64,000 nucleotides of DNA from Stercorarius parasiticus. Lineage: Eukaryota > Chordata > Aves > Charadriiformes > Stercorariidae. Shown here piece after piece: positions 38,001 through 49,887 of this stretch. The notes beneath the pieces were generated by a model. That model ran no database searches, was not told where the DNA came from, and saw nothing but the letters and a program-made list of their open reading frames with translations. How positions within the stretch are numbered: the stretch's first letter is position 1; each line of letters begins with the position of its first letter. Location of the stretch: assembly GCA_013396915.1 (NCBI GenBank), contig VWZL01002012.1, forward strand, positions 248,001-312,000, read 5' to 3'. The translations under genes and the position numbers were made by a program.

Positions 38001-41000
38001 GCAGTTTGTTTTGGCAATGTAATGAAGATCCCTGGTTATTACTGACTTCGGTGCTGATTGAGGCTAGCTGAGATTCCATCTACCGTCTCAGACATTTTTT
38101 TCTTCATTAATGTTTTGAGTGAATGTTGCAACCAAAAATAAGAAGTTCAGTCTTAAAATTGAGCATGTTCTGTATTACTGCAGAAGTCTCCTGTTGGTTG
38201 ATAGCTGGGTTTTCTGTATTCTGAGGAGGAATAGGCTAACACCAGCACTTGGAGAAATCAGTGTCTCTCTCCAGAATGTCCCAGAGAGACCATCCGTCAG
38301 TCAAGAATCTGGAAGAACTTCAGGGGACTGATTCTTATTCTGTTCGTATTTATGTATGTTATGGCCCTTTATGTCAGCGGTGACATAAAAAAGGTCTCAA
38401 ACTTTGTAAATTACATATAATCCTACTACTAAAGCTTTTCTCTACTGATGAATTCTTGCATGCATGGATCAGTCCTTTCGTTTGTACAATTAACAATCAG
38501 CTAGCTTAACCCTAACCTTTAGATACAGATTTTTTAAATAACAAGGGGTAGAAATATTTCATGCTGATTAAACAGGAAAAGTAGCATATGGAATCTAGCA
38601 TAAGAGCACATGGGGAAGAGACATCCTTCACTGAGTGGTGTGTGTACTTATATTGCAGGCACTAGGCTTATAATGCATAGTCTGACTGACAGTCTGTCCA
38701 CATCCTCAGCTGGTGATTGATAATGCAACTGAGAACATTTTAAGTGAACAAAAGTGCATATAGTTCCTTTTGGCCTCCTTTTGAAGTGCTTTTAGAGCAA
38801 GACAGAGATGAAAAGCCACTCCCTGCAGCTGCAGTGGGGACATGAAGAAAGCAGCTGCAAGGGGTTGTTTTCATATTTCGTACTCATCATGTGCCTTGCA
38901 AACAGGAATGCTGGAAGGGAGCTGGTGTGGGATCACTCACCTATGAGGCATGGACCAAGCCTGCAGTCCTTGCCCAGCAAAAAGTCCCATTGGTGGACTT
39001 CAGGCAGCATTTCAGTTTTTCTGGGAAGCTGGAGCCTTTGCTTTCAAAGGGAACGCTGGCTTTTGAGCACAAGTGGAGAGCAGTAGCTTGCCAGTTGTGA
39101 GATGGGCTGTGATCCTGCTTGTGTGCGCACTTGCTGCAGTCTGTGGTGGGAGTGAGATGGTTCAGTCAATCTAGGACTGAGCAGACGCAGATTACTCTGG
39201 ATGGCTGTTTACATGGGATTCATGCTTTCCCTGGAGCCTGTCTCAGTGGGTGCCTCCATGATCACTGCTGTCTGTCCTAATCCAAGACCAGTTTGTCTGC
39301 CTCAGTTTACCTTCAGGAAACCCTTTCTGAAAAGTGCCAGCCCAGGCCAAGTTTTCATCTGAGCACGGCTTGCTCCTGACTTCAAGGACCAAGACTAAGT
39401 AATGTAGCTGTCTCAGAACATGTATCTTTGTCCTCCTGTTAACAACCTAGTGGATAATTTCAATTAAATGTGTCAGAAAGAGGTCTCAAACATTCTTGCC
39501 TTGTCAAAACATGCCTTTTCAAAAAAAGGCAGTAAGGTAAAGGAGAGAGACCCTGTTAGTGTCTCCACTGGGGAAAAGGCTGGGGTTTGAGCTCGTGCTG
39601 TATTAAATCCCAAAGTGTGCACATGAAAGAGCCTTTAATAATGCCCCGAACTGGAAGAAGCTTTTATCAGAGCATACATCTTTCTATACGCAAGGGGACC
39701 TGACTGTGAGAAACAAACCCATAGAAAACCAGATTTCACACATTCTGTTGCTCGCAGATTTTTAATTTTTTTTATTTATTTGGGGAGTAAAGTAGCTAAT
39801 GCTAATAGCAGCACTGGTCCAAGAGTGAAATCCATGTATGGATACTCGTGTACTTAAGGATTTAAAACTGTATTGGATCTAGGCTGCCTGGAATGGACCC
39901 CTTTGTAAATAATGCTTTCACTGGTGGCAGCAGATTTCAGGTAAGGAAAAATTCTGAAAGAGTTCAGTGCTCCACGTTGAGCACTCAGGAATTCCCACAC
40001 TTGCTGCTTAGCTCTAGCTGGGATGAATAGATAGGAAGGTGGACTTCCCGTACCAGGCTCTGTTGTAGCTGAGGTGCAGTTTCCTTCATAGCACTCCCTT
40101 CACTCAGCTTATGCTAAGAGAGTTTTCTTTCCTGTTCTCCAGCTCACCTAATTAATTTTTACCTGAACCTTATCCAAACTATCTGAACTTCTGCTTTCAC
40201 AACTGCTCGGAAAACCTCAGACTTTCTAATTACATTTCCTTTTCCTTCTGTGTCTGCCTGGGCCAGTAACACCTCAAGAACAGCCTTTCTTAAGTGTGTC
40301 TGTATTTCTACTTCTTAGTAATTAGTGTGCGAGTTCATTAAGTTAAGATAATTATTTGAAAAAAGTTACTAACATGTTTTTAAATCTGCATGAAGTTCTT
40401 TCCAAGTCCAAATCTTGACTGGAATTAGAAAACTTGAAAAATCACTTCAGGCTTTTTTCCCTGTCTCATGGGGTAATTTTGAAGGGACTTTGAGGCTAAA
40501 CATACCCAGTCTTCAAGGTATTCTTGTTCTCAATCTAGACCTAAATTTTGCATTTTGAGCTTAGAATTGCAAAATTATGTAAATACAGAGAACGGTAAGC
40601 TCGTTCACTTATAATGGAGCTGCCTTTTGAAAAGCAGGCTGATGACACCAGATTCCTTTCAAGCCTTGGCACTGAACAGAACATGTGGAAAGGGAACTAG
40701 AGACCTGATTGCCCCTGTGGTACATGGGGATAAGGCTAGAGTGACTTAGATACTCAAGGACTTCACTGACCTAGTTGGCATTTGTCTTGGTTTATAGAAA
40801 TATGAAATGAAAACCAATAAGCGCCAGCAGCTTGTGGCAACATTTTACTTGGAGAAGATAGAAATTCTAGCTAATGTATGCGAATTGCAGGTCAGGGGGT
40901 ATTAGACTAGCCTTTTAGAAAAGCCACAAATATTTGGCCTGTGATTACACAACAAATCTGTGAAAGTTTTGTAAGCAACCAGTTGTAGGTATCAAGTTAT

Positions 41001-42329
41001 GCAGAAAAGAAAATAAAGTCCATTTCCTCCATAGCAAAATAAATAAATGCAGTAATGAGAATGATAACTGAAGTTCTAATATGGATATGGAACCATGTAA
41101 TGACCTATATTGACCCACGTAATGAATCACATAACAGGAAATAAAATAGTAACAGAAACTCTTTCAGAGGGGTCAGGCTTTTGCCTTTATTCTTTATAGC
41201 TTTGTCTAGATGGTCATTAGATATCATCTTTAATAATGAATTATTGCTGAATTTGAATCAGGCAGTGTCATTTTGCCAGGTATTTTTCCTCCTTAAACCC
41301 CTCGATTATGAACAAGTTCATTTAAAATTCTATTTTGTTAGTTTTTGACTCTCAGCCCACTTCTTTCTAATTTGGCCCTAAAATTTTACTGTTGTCTTTT
41401 GCTTGGGTTTTGCTGAGTTTTTTGGGGGGTAGGAGGGGGGGATCACTTTTGTTGACAGGTTTGGATTTAGTCTCCTTACTTTATGTTGTAGGTCCTTCAT
41501 AACACCTAGCCAACATATCTGCCATGGGTTGGATGCTGCCTTGGCACTGTTCATCTGAGAAACCTTTTGGCAGAGTTTGTGAAAGATCTTCTGTTTGTTG
41601 CAGAAAGCGTGTGAAGGCTGCAGAGAGATGGCAGCTGATTCCACACCGTAACTCCCTACCACTGCAGACACCAAAGGGGAGAAAAGTGGAATGCTGCAAA
41701 AGAAACAAACGTTTGAAATTAGATTCATACTGTTAGGATTAATGATAGGAGGTAGAGGAAAACTGGAGCAGCATTCCTAAGCCAACACAGTTGAATGATA
41801 AATTGCATTAAGGCACTGAAAAGAACAACAGCTGCAGTCCATGAAAAGCCAAATTTATCTAAATTTCTCCAGCTGATCAGTCAAAATCATCACTGGGACT
41901 TCTACTTTGCAATTGCGTTTTCACAGAAAAGGAGAGCAAGCAGAGAAGAAAAAAAATATTCCAGAATACAGAGACGTCTACATTTATTTTGCCAAATTTT
42001 TATAGCTAGTAAGCCCTGATGTTACAGAATTCCAGATTGCTGCTAGTAATGGAGATTTTCAGTGGAGCTTGTTTGGGAATATACATCCTTTTCCCAGGAA
42101 GGTGCAGTAAGGGCTCTCTTTAAATAAGCAAAAACTTTTGCAGTTTGGAAGTTCAGTATCTAGATGAACTTTTTGGGTATGTGTTTTGAAGGTAAGCTCT
42201 GCCAGAGTGCCAAGACTTTTCATAGGGGAAAAGAGGTTACTATGTGGATGTGAGTCAAAACACTCACAAAGGGCTGTCTGGACTTTATTATGGCGGCATT
42301 TATAAGTCTCTATCAAGATCAGATATAGG
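35078..42329. other. Unassigned noncoding stretch
   Basis: These 7 kb are the emptiest part of the window. I see no gene, no confident interspersed repeat and only simple T or A runs. Small sections (about 35640-35830 and 39460-39670) have the mixed, non-repetitive texture of possible conserved elements but nothing specific enough to call separately. Confidence 0.6.
37312..37328. repeat. T17 homopolymer
   Basis: Seventeen consecutive T bases, the longest homopolymer in the window. No retroposon body is visible on either side, so it is treated as a simple repeat. Confidence 0.97.
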
Positions 42330-42460
42330 AGGGATTGTTATCCCCATGTAACAGCAGGGTGACTGAGATGAGGGGTGATTAAATGACTTTTCTGAAGTGT
42401 GTTGATCAGCTGTAGCAATACAAGGATTTGAACCCAGTATACTGGTGGATCCTGTCCAAG
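42330..42460 (-). repeat. MIR-type SINE remnant
   Basis: The blocks TTATCCCCATGTAACAGCAG (MIR: TTATCCCCATTTTACAGATG), GTGACTGAGATGAGGGG (MIR: AAACTGAGGCACAGAG), GATTAAATGACTTTTCTGAA (MIR: GTTAAGTGACTTGCCCAAG) and AAGGATTTGAACCCAG (MIR: GGATTCGAACCCAG, the complement of the tRNA B-box region) lie in the right order and spacing. It ends about 100 bp before the CR1 insertion at 42558. It is an old, inactive element. Confidence 0.84.
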
Positions 42461-42557
42461 ATTGTCTTTTTTTCTCCTTTCAAAACTAGGAAATAAGAGA
42501 CTTCCCACCCTTCTATGGTCCCTTTCTCTAATCGTATGTGACCTAATGCTAAATCAG

Positions 42558-43300
42558 TCTGCGCCTGGGTCACGGCAAACCCAAGCACAAACACAGGCTG
42601 GGCAGAGAATGGATTGAGAGCAGCCCTGAGGAGAAGGACTTGAGGGTGTTGGTTGATGAGAAGGTAAACCTGAGCCAACAATATGCGCTTGCAGCCCAGA
42701 AAGCCAACCGTGTACTGGGCTGCATCAAAAGAAGTGTGGGCAGCAGGTCGAGAGAGGTGATTCTGCCCGTTCACTCTGCTCCTGGAGTACTGCATCCAGT
42801 TCTGGAGCCTCCAACATGAGAAGGACACGAACCTGTTGGAGCAAGTTCAGAGGAGGGCTATGAAGATGCTCAGAGGACTGGAGCACTTCTACTATGAAGA
42901 CAGGCTGAGACAGTTGGGGTTGTTCAGCCTGGAGAAGAGAAGGCTCCGGGGAGACCTTATTGTGGCCTTCCAGTTCCTGAAGAGGGTCAACAGGAAAGAT
43001 GGGGAGGGACTCTTGATCAGGGAGTGGAGTGATGGGACGAGGGGTAATGGTTTTAAACTGAAAGAGGGGAGATTTAGATGAAATATTAGAAAGAAATTCT
43101 TTCCTGTGAGGGTGGTGAGACACTGGCCCAGGTTGCCCCGAGAAGCTGTGGCTGCCCCATCCCTGGAGGTGTTCAAGGCCAGGCTGGATGGGCCTTTGAG
43201 CAACCTGGTCTGGTGGGAGGTGTCCCTGCCCATGGCAGGGGGTTGGAACTAGATGATCTTTAAGGTCCCTTCCAACCCAAACCATTCTGTGATTCTGTGA
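42558..43300 (+). mobile_element. CR1 LINE, 5'-truncated, avian type
   Basis: CR1 is the main non-LTR retrotransposon of birds. This copy starts inside ORF2 (CTGCGCCTGGGTCACGGC part), runs through the end of the reverse-transcriptase ORF and a short 3' untranslated region containing GATGATCTTTAAGGTCCC and TTCCAACCCAAACC, and finishes at 43284-43300 with two copies of the ATTCTGTG octamer that serve as the CR1 3' tail instead of poly(A). The 5' truncation is normal for LINE insertion by target-primed reverse transcription. The copy aligns nearly throughout with the family sequence as I remember it, so it is the youngest interspersed repeat in the window. No obvious target-site duplication was seen. 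It lies just downstream of a MIR remnant. Confidence 0.96.
42562..43252 (+). pseudogene. CR1 ORF2 C-terminal remnant (broken)
   Basis: This is the C-terminal part of the CR1 ORF2 protein (endonuclease/reverse transcriptase), downstream of the catalytic RT core. Recognisable pieces are [18 protein letters not shown] from 42628, EQVQRRAMKMLRGLEH from 42839, LGLFSLEKRRLRGDLI, RGNGFKLKEGRFR, and SLEVFKARLDG before the natural-looking stop at 43250-43252. Two lesions break it. The frame changes near 42780, where the usual residues joining the two halves are missing; from memory about 14 bp are deleted, and the measured frame offset agrees. A TGA at 43079-43081 then interrupts the second half directly after GRFR. 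The frame beyond that stop still reads sensibly to 43252. No functional protein can be made. Confidence 0.9.
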
Positions 43301-44248
43301 TCTGGGCCTCTGGTCAGCAGGTGTGTGTGATATAGCATAAATATATTTCATATTTCCTCCAGTCTTTTTCATTATGATGTGACTTAGTTACCTTAGTCTG
43401 ATGGGAATAATTTTATCCTAGATAAGGATGTATTTTTTTCATTTTTTATGGCATTAGGTATGTTTTGTTTAGGAGTGTACCTGTGTGCTTATGTGAATTT
43501 TTCTGTGGCTGGCTTATAACATTAACCTTCCCAGAAGCTTCCCAACCTTGTGTTTTATTGCAAGTAATTTAAAGAAATTGAAATGGTAGTTTTCCTTCAC
43601 TTGGTTATTTTTCTACAAAGTGTGACTGTGGATTACCCTAAGAAGCAATGTTCTTGTGGTATTTTCTCTGGTTGTTCATTAGGAAATGCTGTTTTCTCTT
43701 GTGTTTCCATCTATTACCAGCCACTTACCCAGCATCCGGAGCTGGGTCAGTGATACCAGGTTCTTCTGGTTTCCCAGTGCCAAGGGAGAGGAAGCCACCC
43801 CAAACCTTGACCCCCTTCCCTGTACGTTCACCCCTTCAAATTCCTGCAGCAATGGTTTCATTTCCTGACCAGCCCAGTAATGCCAAGAACTGAAGAGTGA
43901 GTGTTTAACTGCCTTTTGTTTCAGCCCGTGTTGTGTTTATTTTATTTTCTTCTTTTTTCGTTAGGTTCTGCAGGGGTAACAAGGGCATATTGAAGTGGGA
44001 ACTCAACAGCTACTCCAAAAGGTTAAAAATGGCCACTTTGGAGTTGCAAAGTCAATGAGAGTTTCAGCTCTGACTCTGGTGCTATTTAATTGGTGAAACT
44101 TTCTGCTGAAGAACATAATATTCTGTTCTGTTGGACCACATTTACTTAACATGATCAAAGGGAGGAAATACTTGTTCTCTTCAGAGTAACTGAATTAAAA
44201 AAATGCCATATTTTGATTTGCCTGTGTTCATGTGTGACTCAATCTTGA

Positions 44249-44333
44249 GGGCAGATTTTAATCTAGTCTAAACGTGTGTAACTCCATAAACTTCACTGAA
44301 GTAGTGCTGATTTATAGCAGACAAAAATCTGGC
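44249..44333. repeat. Palindromic MITE-like element, full-length copy
   Basis: The left end GGGCAGATTTTAATC and the right end GACAAAAATCTGGC are inverted repeats. Inside, GTGTAACTCCATAAACTTC and CACTGAAGTAGTGCTGATTT with ATAGCAG follow the family pattern (TGTAACTCCATTGACTTCAA, then CTGATTTACACCAG). Length is about 85 bp. This copy keeps the CTCCAT...ACTTC core better than the one at 25705. Confidence 0.62.
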
Positions 44334-47300
44334 TTTTTGTGTTCACATTGCACCAGCATTTGGATGATTGAGTATCATTTGCAGGAATATTCATGGAAGA
44401 CAAAACTTGTATTATTTGAGATATATGCATAGTCGTATCATTACTTAAGCCTTGTAATCAGATATTACAATGGTCACAAGATAGCATTATGTTAAAAAAT
44501 ACAGTCTTCCAAGTAGAATTTGTCAATTTTTTTTCAAGAAAGCTGACATGTCTTCTTCAATGAAAAATGCTTTTCATCAAATCAGTGGTGAAAAAACAAA
44601 AACCCAAATGAAAAATAATTCAGCATGTGGGTTGTTACTTTTCCATGGAAAATTAAAAAGGAGGGGAAAAAAAAAAGTGTGCTGGAACAAAAAAATATTT
44701 CCTGACCAGTCCTACTTAGAAATTCTTTTTCTTAGCATGTCAGTGCCATTCCTCCTTTGCAGGAATACTTGAGTAGCTGCTGGCTTTGTGATACAGTTTT
44801 TATGCAGGTTCTAGTAACGATGCCATGTGACCACAGCCCTGGCCGATACATTAAGTTCAAATGCTGGACATTCACAAAGATCACCTTGTTAGCTGTCCAG
44901 AGGAAATTCACAAAGGAAATCCAAGTGTAATTAGGGTTACCAAATAGTCTGCAGAAATTGGTGATGTTCAAGCCAGCCCGCTCCTCTGGCCAGTTTTGAG
45001 CTGTTGTTTCACTCCCTCAGGTTTTGCTGCCCGCAGCGTTGGAGACCCTAAACCTTTTCATTTATGAAGCAGTTGGGCCAGAATTACTGTCCTTGTGTTT
45101 ACATCACTCTGGGCACTTAGCGGAGAAAATCTGCTTTTGTCAGGTGTTGTATTTATTTTGATTTTCGTAGCATTTTACGTATCAGTACAAGAATCCCCTT
45201 TACTTCAAGTTTCCAGAAGCTTTAACTGTAATTAGTTTCTATCAAACCCTGTTATTTGGAATATATTTTCTTAGTGTCTGCATGCTTCTGGTGTTAATGT
45301 CTGCGTTTGTGTAAAATAACGGGCATTCATGCTAATTTCACTTTCCTTTCTGATCGTTGTATTTACAGGTATTTCAATCTTTTAATCTGCAGTTCTTCAC
45401 CTTTTTGCTAGAAAGTAAGTGCATTTGTCTATGGTATAATTTTCTTTGGATGTTTCAGTGGTTAGGATTATGGATTTTTTTTCTCTGACAGGAGCATTCA
45501 CATTTGTAGAGCTAAAAAGGTACAGATTTACATAATTAACAAATCTGTGAATTCCTCAGTTACCTAGCTGGTTAAAAAGTTTGAGGGAAAATATTATGGG
45601 CATGGTTGACCAGTTACTAGCTGGTCACTAGGACAGGCAATTGAGTAGGCTGAGGACTTGCACATGATGGGGTTTTCTTGGCTAAATTGTTAGTGGGAGT
45701 TAATTTTAAACCTCTGTCTAAAAGAAGGAGTTTCAGTGCTTATCTCAAAGCCTGCCTGATGACGATCCTAAGCACACATGGACACACATAAACACTCATT
45801 GCAGAGCTAATGGACTCATTTCCTTAGCTTGGGTGCAACCTATTAGTCTCTCAGTAATCCAAGCCACTAATCTGGGACAAAAATACCCTGTAAGTAATGT
45901 AGGTTTTGAGGGCTCATTGCTGCTAAATCTACAAGTGTGCAAAGCTGAGGAGAGAGGAGGATTTGTGCTGCATCTTGCTGAATGCTAGTACACCTGTGGC
46001 ATGGTGACTGATGTTTTTAAGTTTGATGATAATAAGGATATTATAACACAGGATTGTGTTCATCCTTGTTCCCTGTGATCTCTTCTGTGCACTTGTAATA
46101 AATGGCGTAAATATTCATCCAGAAGTTTTGAGTATGACAGCTGTTAAATGTATCTAACTCCTGTTCAGTGATACGTTTGTGTACATCTGTGGAAGAATAA
46201 GTGACTCTACTTAAAGTACGTTTGGGTATGTAGTTAAAAAATTTGGAGCATGATTTTCACAATTCACTTCAGCTGTTGTTCTGTCCACAACCCTTTTTCT
46301 GTTCAGCAAACATTAGCAGGATAAAATTTTCCTTAAGCTCCTGCAGAAATCCTAGGGTACCAAAATTAAAAGGTTAGCCTGCCTAGGCTCTGTGTTTAAT
46401 GAATGGAGACGTCAGTTCCAATGACCTAATTTAGATTTAAGTTTTGCGTTAAGGTGCTTTACCTGCTGATTTAGTGAGAGAGCAGAAAGAATGCCACGTA
46501 CTCCGTGTGTGATCACCTCCTGCCAGAATAAGTGGCAGGAACTGAACACTGGCAGACAGCTCTTCATCACTAGTAGGCAGAAACAGCCAGCTTTAAAACA
46601 GACTTAATATTTGTTATGAATTATGCACTCAGTACTAGAAAAGGAATTCTTAGTCTACCTAGTCATAGCCATTTGAATGTGTATTTCCAAGGAATAGTTT
46701 TAGATTCAGAGAAAAAAAAACTTTTTACTCGATTCTTGAAATTGATGAATGGGATTTCTAACAGCGTTGCTTACCGGTCTACCTCTGGCCTTTATCATGA
46801 GATGAATTCTTTGCTCCACTGATGCCCATGTCTGTCAAACTTAAGTGGGATCAAGATTTTACCCGCAGTGTTTTCAGAGATAACAAGTTATATCAAAATT
46901 ACATACGCTTTGCAAATTCCAGCCTAGACTCTTACCAGGCTACATTTGTTGTAGTTCACAGGGATTTCTGGGGATCTCTTTTCTGGCAAGCTGTTTTGAC
47001 TCAAACACTTGAGACAGCAGCCTAGCAGTATTACCCTCTGTCTTGCCCATCTTCCTTACTGGATTAGTTTTATTGATTTCAAACCTTTGATCCTTAATAT
47101 CCCATTAGCTAATATAGCGATCTAGCTACATAACAGTATCTAAGGAGTGGCAGCTTGTACATGAAGTACATACATCTTATACAGTGTTGTATATCATTAC
47201 TTTATCTGAACTGACATTGAATTTTGTGTATTGGGCTCCATCTTGCTGTTGACTAGTCTTACACGTCTTTTAGACAGCAACCATAGCCAGAAGTTACACC

Positions 47301-48970
47301 CTGAAATAATCCTGCTGTGTGTCATTGCTTGTTTTTGGCCAAATTATTCCTAGGTCTAACTCCAATCAGGTCAACAGAATGAGTGACTTTTATCCCAGTA
47401 AGTGAAAAGAAGATGAATTTACCCTGATTTACCCTGTGATGGAGCAGCAGAAAGAGGGAACATGGTTACCTTTTCTACAGGAATTTATCAGCCATTGCTC
47501 ATCAGCCTCACTGGACTTCTGCATGTACTGACTCGCCACTCCTTAGGCTGAATAAGAACCTAAATGTGCAAATACACGCTATTCTCCCTTAAATGCCTGC
47601 TGTCGTGAGTCTGGCATCCACACAGTTCCTCCAGTTTCTCTGTTTTCAATTTGGATTCATCTCCATAAAGATAAAGCAATAACCTGATTTCAAGTAATAT
47701 AAACTGTACAAAATTAAATCTTTGACATGGACTTTGAATAATGATATCCTGGTTTGCTATCTCATGTGGAAGGCAAAGGGAAATGAAAGGAGGAAACATA
47801 TTTATTTGAAATGAGATCTGCCCATATGCCAACCCCTCACCCCTCACAAACACATAGCAACTAATTTCCAGGCCACGAGAGCCTAATGTTACTCCTGTGT
47901 TTTTGGCCCTGGGGAAGAAAGTGTGTGTGTGGTGGTGGAGAGGGGAAGGCTTTCATTTGCTGACCTGAGAGAGCTGGATTCAAGAGCCTGTATTCAATAT
48001 CGCTTTTGGTAATACGTAGCTTCTACATATTTAGCCTCTGACACTGGCTATTGGATCTCCCCCAAAAGACCATGTCAAGATGTCACGTCTAACAAGTAGA
48101 AATCACAGTAGTCAGCTTTACCTCTTTTGTTTTTACTTATATACTTGTAGAAACTGGCAGTTCCTGCAAGCATTTCTGTACAGAGAAAATGTGCTTGTGA
48201 TGCAGATTGCTTTGATTCTCTGAAGGGTTTCACAGACTCTGGGTCCGTCCCTGCAGGGAATTCTACTTTTCAACTCTCTCCACTGTGTGTGCAGCTCTCT
48301 TCTGATCTGCGTTGTTTTATTAATTAAGATCTTTGTGTAGAGTATCACAGTTGAGCAGTTACCTGCTAGTTTACAAGGGTTCAGCACAGAGGAAATCTAG
48401 CTCTCCAGAAGAGGAATGAAAATATTTATAAGTGGACATGGACATCAGGAAATGACAGATAAGAGAAGGCTAGATGGATCAATAGGAAATTGTATGCTAA
48501 ATTATTTACTGTAAGATTTCTGGAGTGTGAATGAAAACTGATGCCTATAGATCCCCTGTGGCACTTCTGTATAGCGAACTTAAATTCTTTTAAACCTGAC
48601 CTATTTCAACAGGCTGAATTTAACATTTTGCTGGATGAAAAGAAAGTGTGAAATCGACAGAGTAGGTTTTGTTCGTGGAAGACCTTGGTTTTGTGTTTTA
48701 AGTACATTTGAGGTGAAGTATGTTGAACAAGTATGGATTATTTAGGGGAAGAATCGCTGAGGATTTTATTAAACAAAACAGCAAGAAGCTTTGTCATTCC
48801 AAGCTAGAAATGATGCCTAGCTGAGCCAGTAAAACACACATCAAAGGTGTACATATGGGTTACATTTTAATATTCCTTCAATATTATTGTAAAGACCTGT
48901 TACTAATTTTAAACTGCATTGGTAAAAACTAATTTTTTTCTTTTTTGTCTTTTCTTCTATATTGCTAAAT

Positions 48971-49026
48971 GATGTAAATCACTAATGCCAATTTTATGCT
49001 GATTTATGCCAGCTGAGGATCTGGCC
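48971..49026. repeat. Palindromic MITE-like element, partial copy
   Basis: The right arm GCTGATTTATGCCAGCTG with AGGATCTGGCC is nearly identical to the arm at 49370-49390 and at 58990-59020. A shortened left side (GATGTAAATCACTAATGCC) precedes it, and the central core appears deleted. Confidence 0.6.
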
Positions 49027-49300
49027 GTGAGAGACATTTCCCCTCTGGATAATCACCCCAAATAGGGAAGGGAAAAGAGGAGGAAGGAATGGTGTCATCT
49101 GGAGATGTGAATATTTTGGCTCTAATACAACCCTGGAATAGGCTCTGATACAAAGATGAAAATATGGGGATTATCACAGAAACTCTTGAGATAATCCTAT
49201 AAATAGCAGAGGAAATTCTGGCTAGAAGTTGTCTATTGAAACCATTTTGGAATGAGACAGCTGACAGGAAGAGGATTTAAAACCATAAACCACAAGGCAT

Positions 49301-49390
49301 ATCCTCACCTGGTGTAAATCAGCATAACTACATTAATTTCAGCGGCATTGACTTGAAAGAACTGCAATGATCTCCACCAGCTGAGGATCT
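49301..49390. repeat. Palindromic MITE-like element, reference copy
   Basis: This is the clearest member of the family. The left arm begins ATCCTCACCTGGTG and the right arm ends CACCAGCTGAGGAT; reverse-complementing the right gives ATCCTCAGCTGGTG, so 13 of 14 terminal bases match. The left arm continues TAAATCAGCATAACT and the middle contains CATTGACTTGAAAG. Length is 90 bp with no coding capacity. Arms of this kind suggest a non-autonomous DNA transposon or a hairpin-type repeat; I cannot give a library name. Confidence 0.72.
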
Positions 49391-49420
49391 ACAACAGTAG
49401 GTACTGGGTGCCAAATGCTT

Positions 49421-49502
49421 TCACTCACACCAGTGTAAATCTGGAGTACCTCAACCGACTTGGTGGCGTTATTTTGGATTAACGCTACTGTAAATGAGTG
49501 TA
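49421..49502. repeat. Palindromic repeat, variant copy
   Basis: TCACTCACACCAGTGTAAAT followed by CTGGAGTACCTC at the left and GCTACTGTAAATGAGTG at the right form imperfect inverted arms. The layout resembles the neighbouring element, but the ends (CACTCA) and inner arms (CAGTGTAAATCTGGAGTA) represent a different sequence variant. It begins only 30 bp after the reference copy, so the two may be one compound insertion. Confidence 0.5.
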
Positions 49503-49840
49503 GGACACAGTCGTTTGTGTTTGGAGAGTGAAGACAATTGATTCATAGGATGTGAAATGTGTGTTTCTAGATCAAGGAATACATTTACTTGAGAGATTGT
49601 TTTAATCTGGTGTTGCAGATGTAGGCTATTTAACAACCAGGAATTTCCTCGTTCACCCTGCTGTTACAGAAAGGTGTTGACTCTGTACAAGCATTCATGA
49701 TGGTCTTGGCCCCATAGCTAGTACATCAATAAATAAGCTAATAAATTCTGCAAAAGGGGAGTGGAGAGCAACATTTCACTATACATGTTCCCTGCGGTGC
49801 ACTAATAATGACAACAGTACACAGCCAATGCACTTGACCA

Positions 49841-49887
49841 AGTTACTTCAGTGTTACGCCAGCATCACTAAGGGAAGAATTTGTCCC
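49841..49887. repeat. Palindromic repeat, probable half copy
   Basis: AGTTACTTCAGTGTTACGCC, AGCATCACTAAGGG and AGAATTTGTCCC resemble a right half of the variant form (GTTACACCAGTGTGACT, AGAATTTGGCCC). No clear left half was found. Confidence is limited because the family consensus is remembered, not derived. Confidence 0.35.

Noticed and set aside
41424..41441. G-rich run considered as a G-quadruplex
   Set aside because: Only two long G tracts with a five-base gap holding GG; it does not meet the four-tract rule without overlapping loops.
42725..43372. 215-codon minus-strand open frame, the longest in the window
   Set aside because: It lies almost entirely antisense to the CR1 element and reflects the composition of the CR1 sense frame. 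The peptide has no domain of its own.
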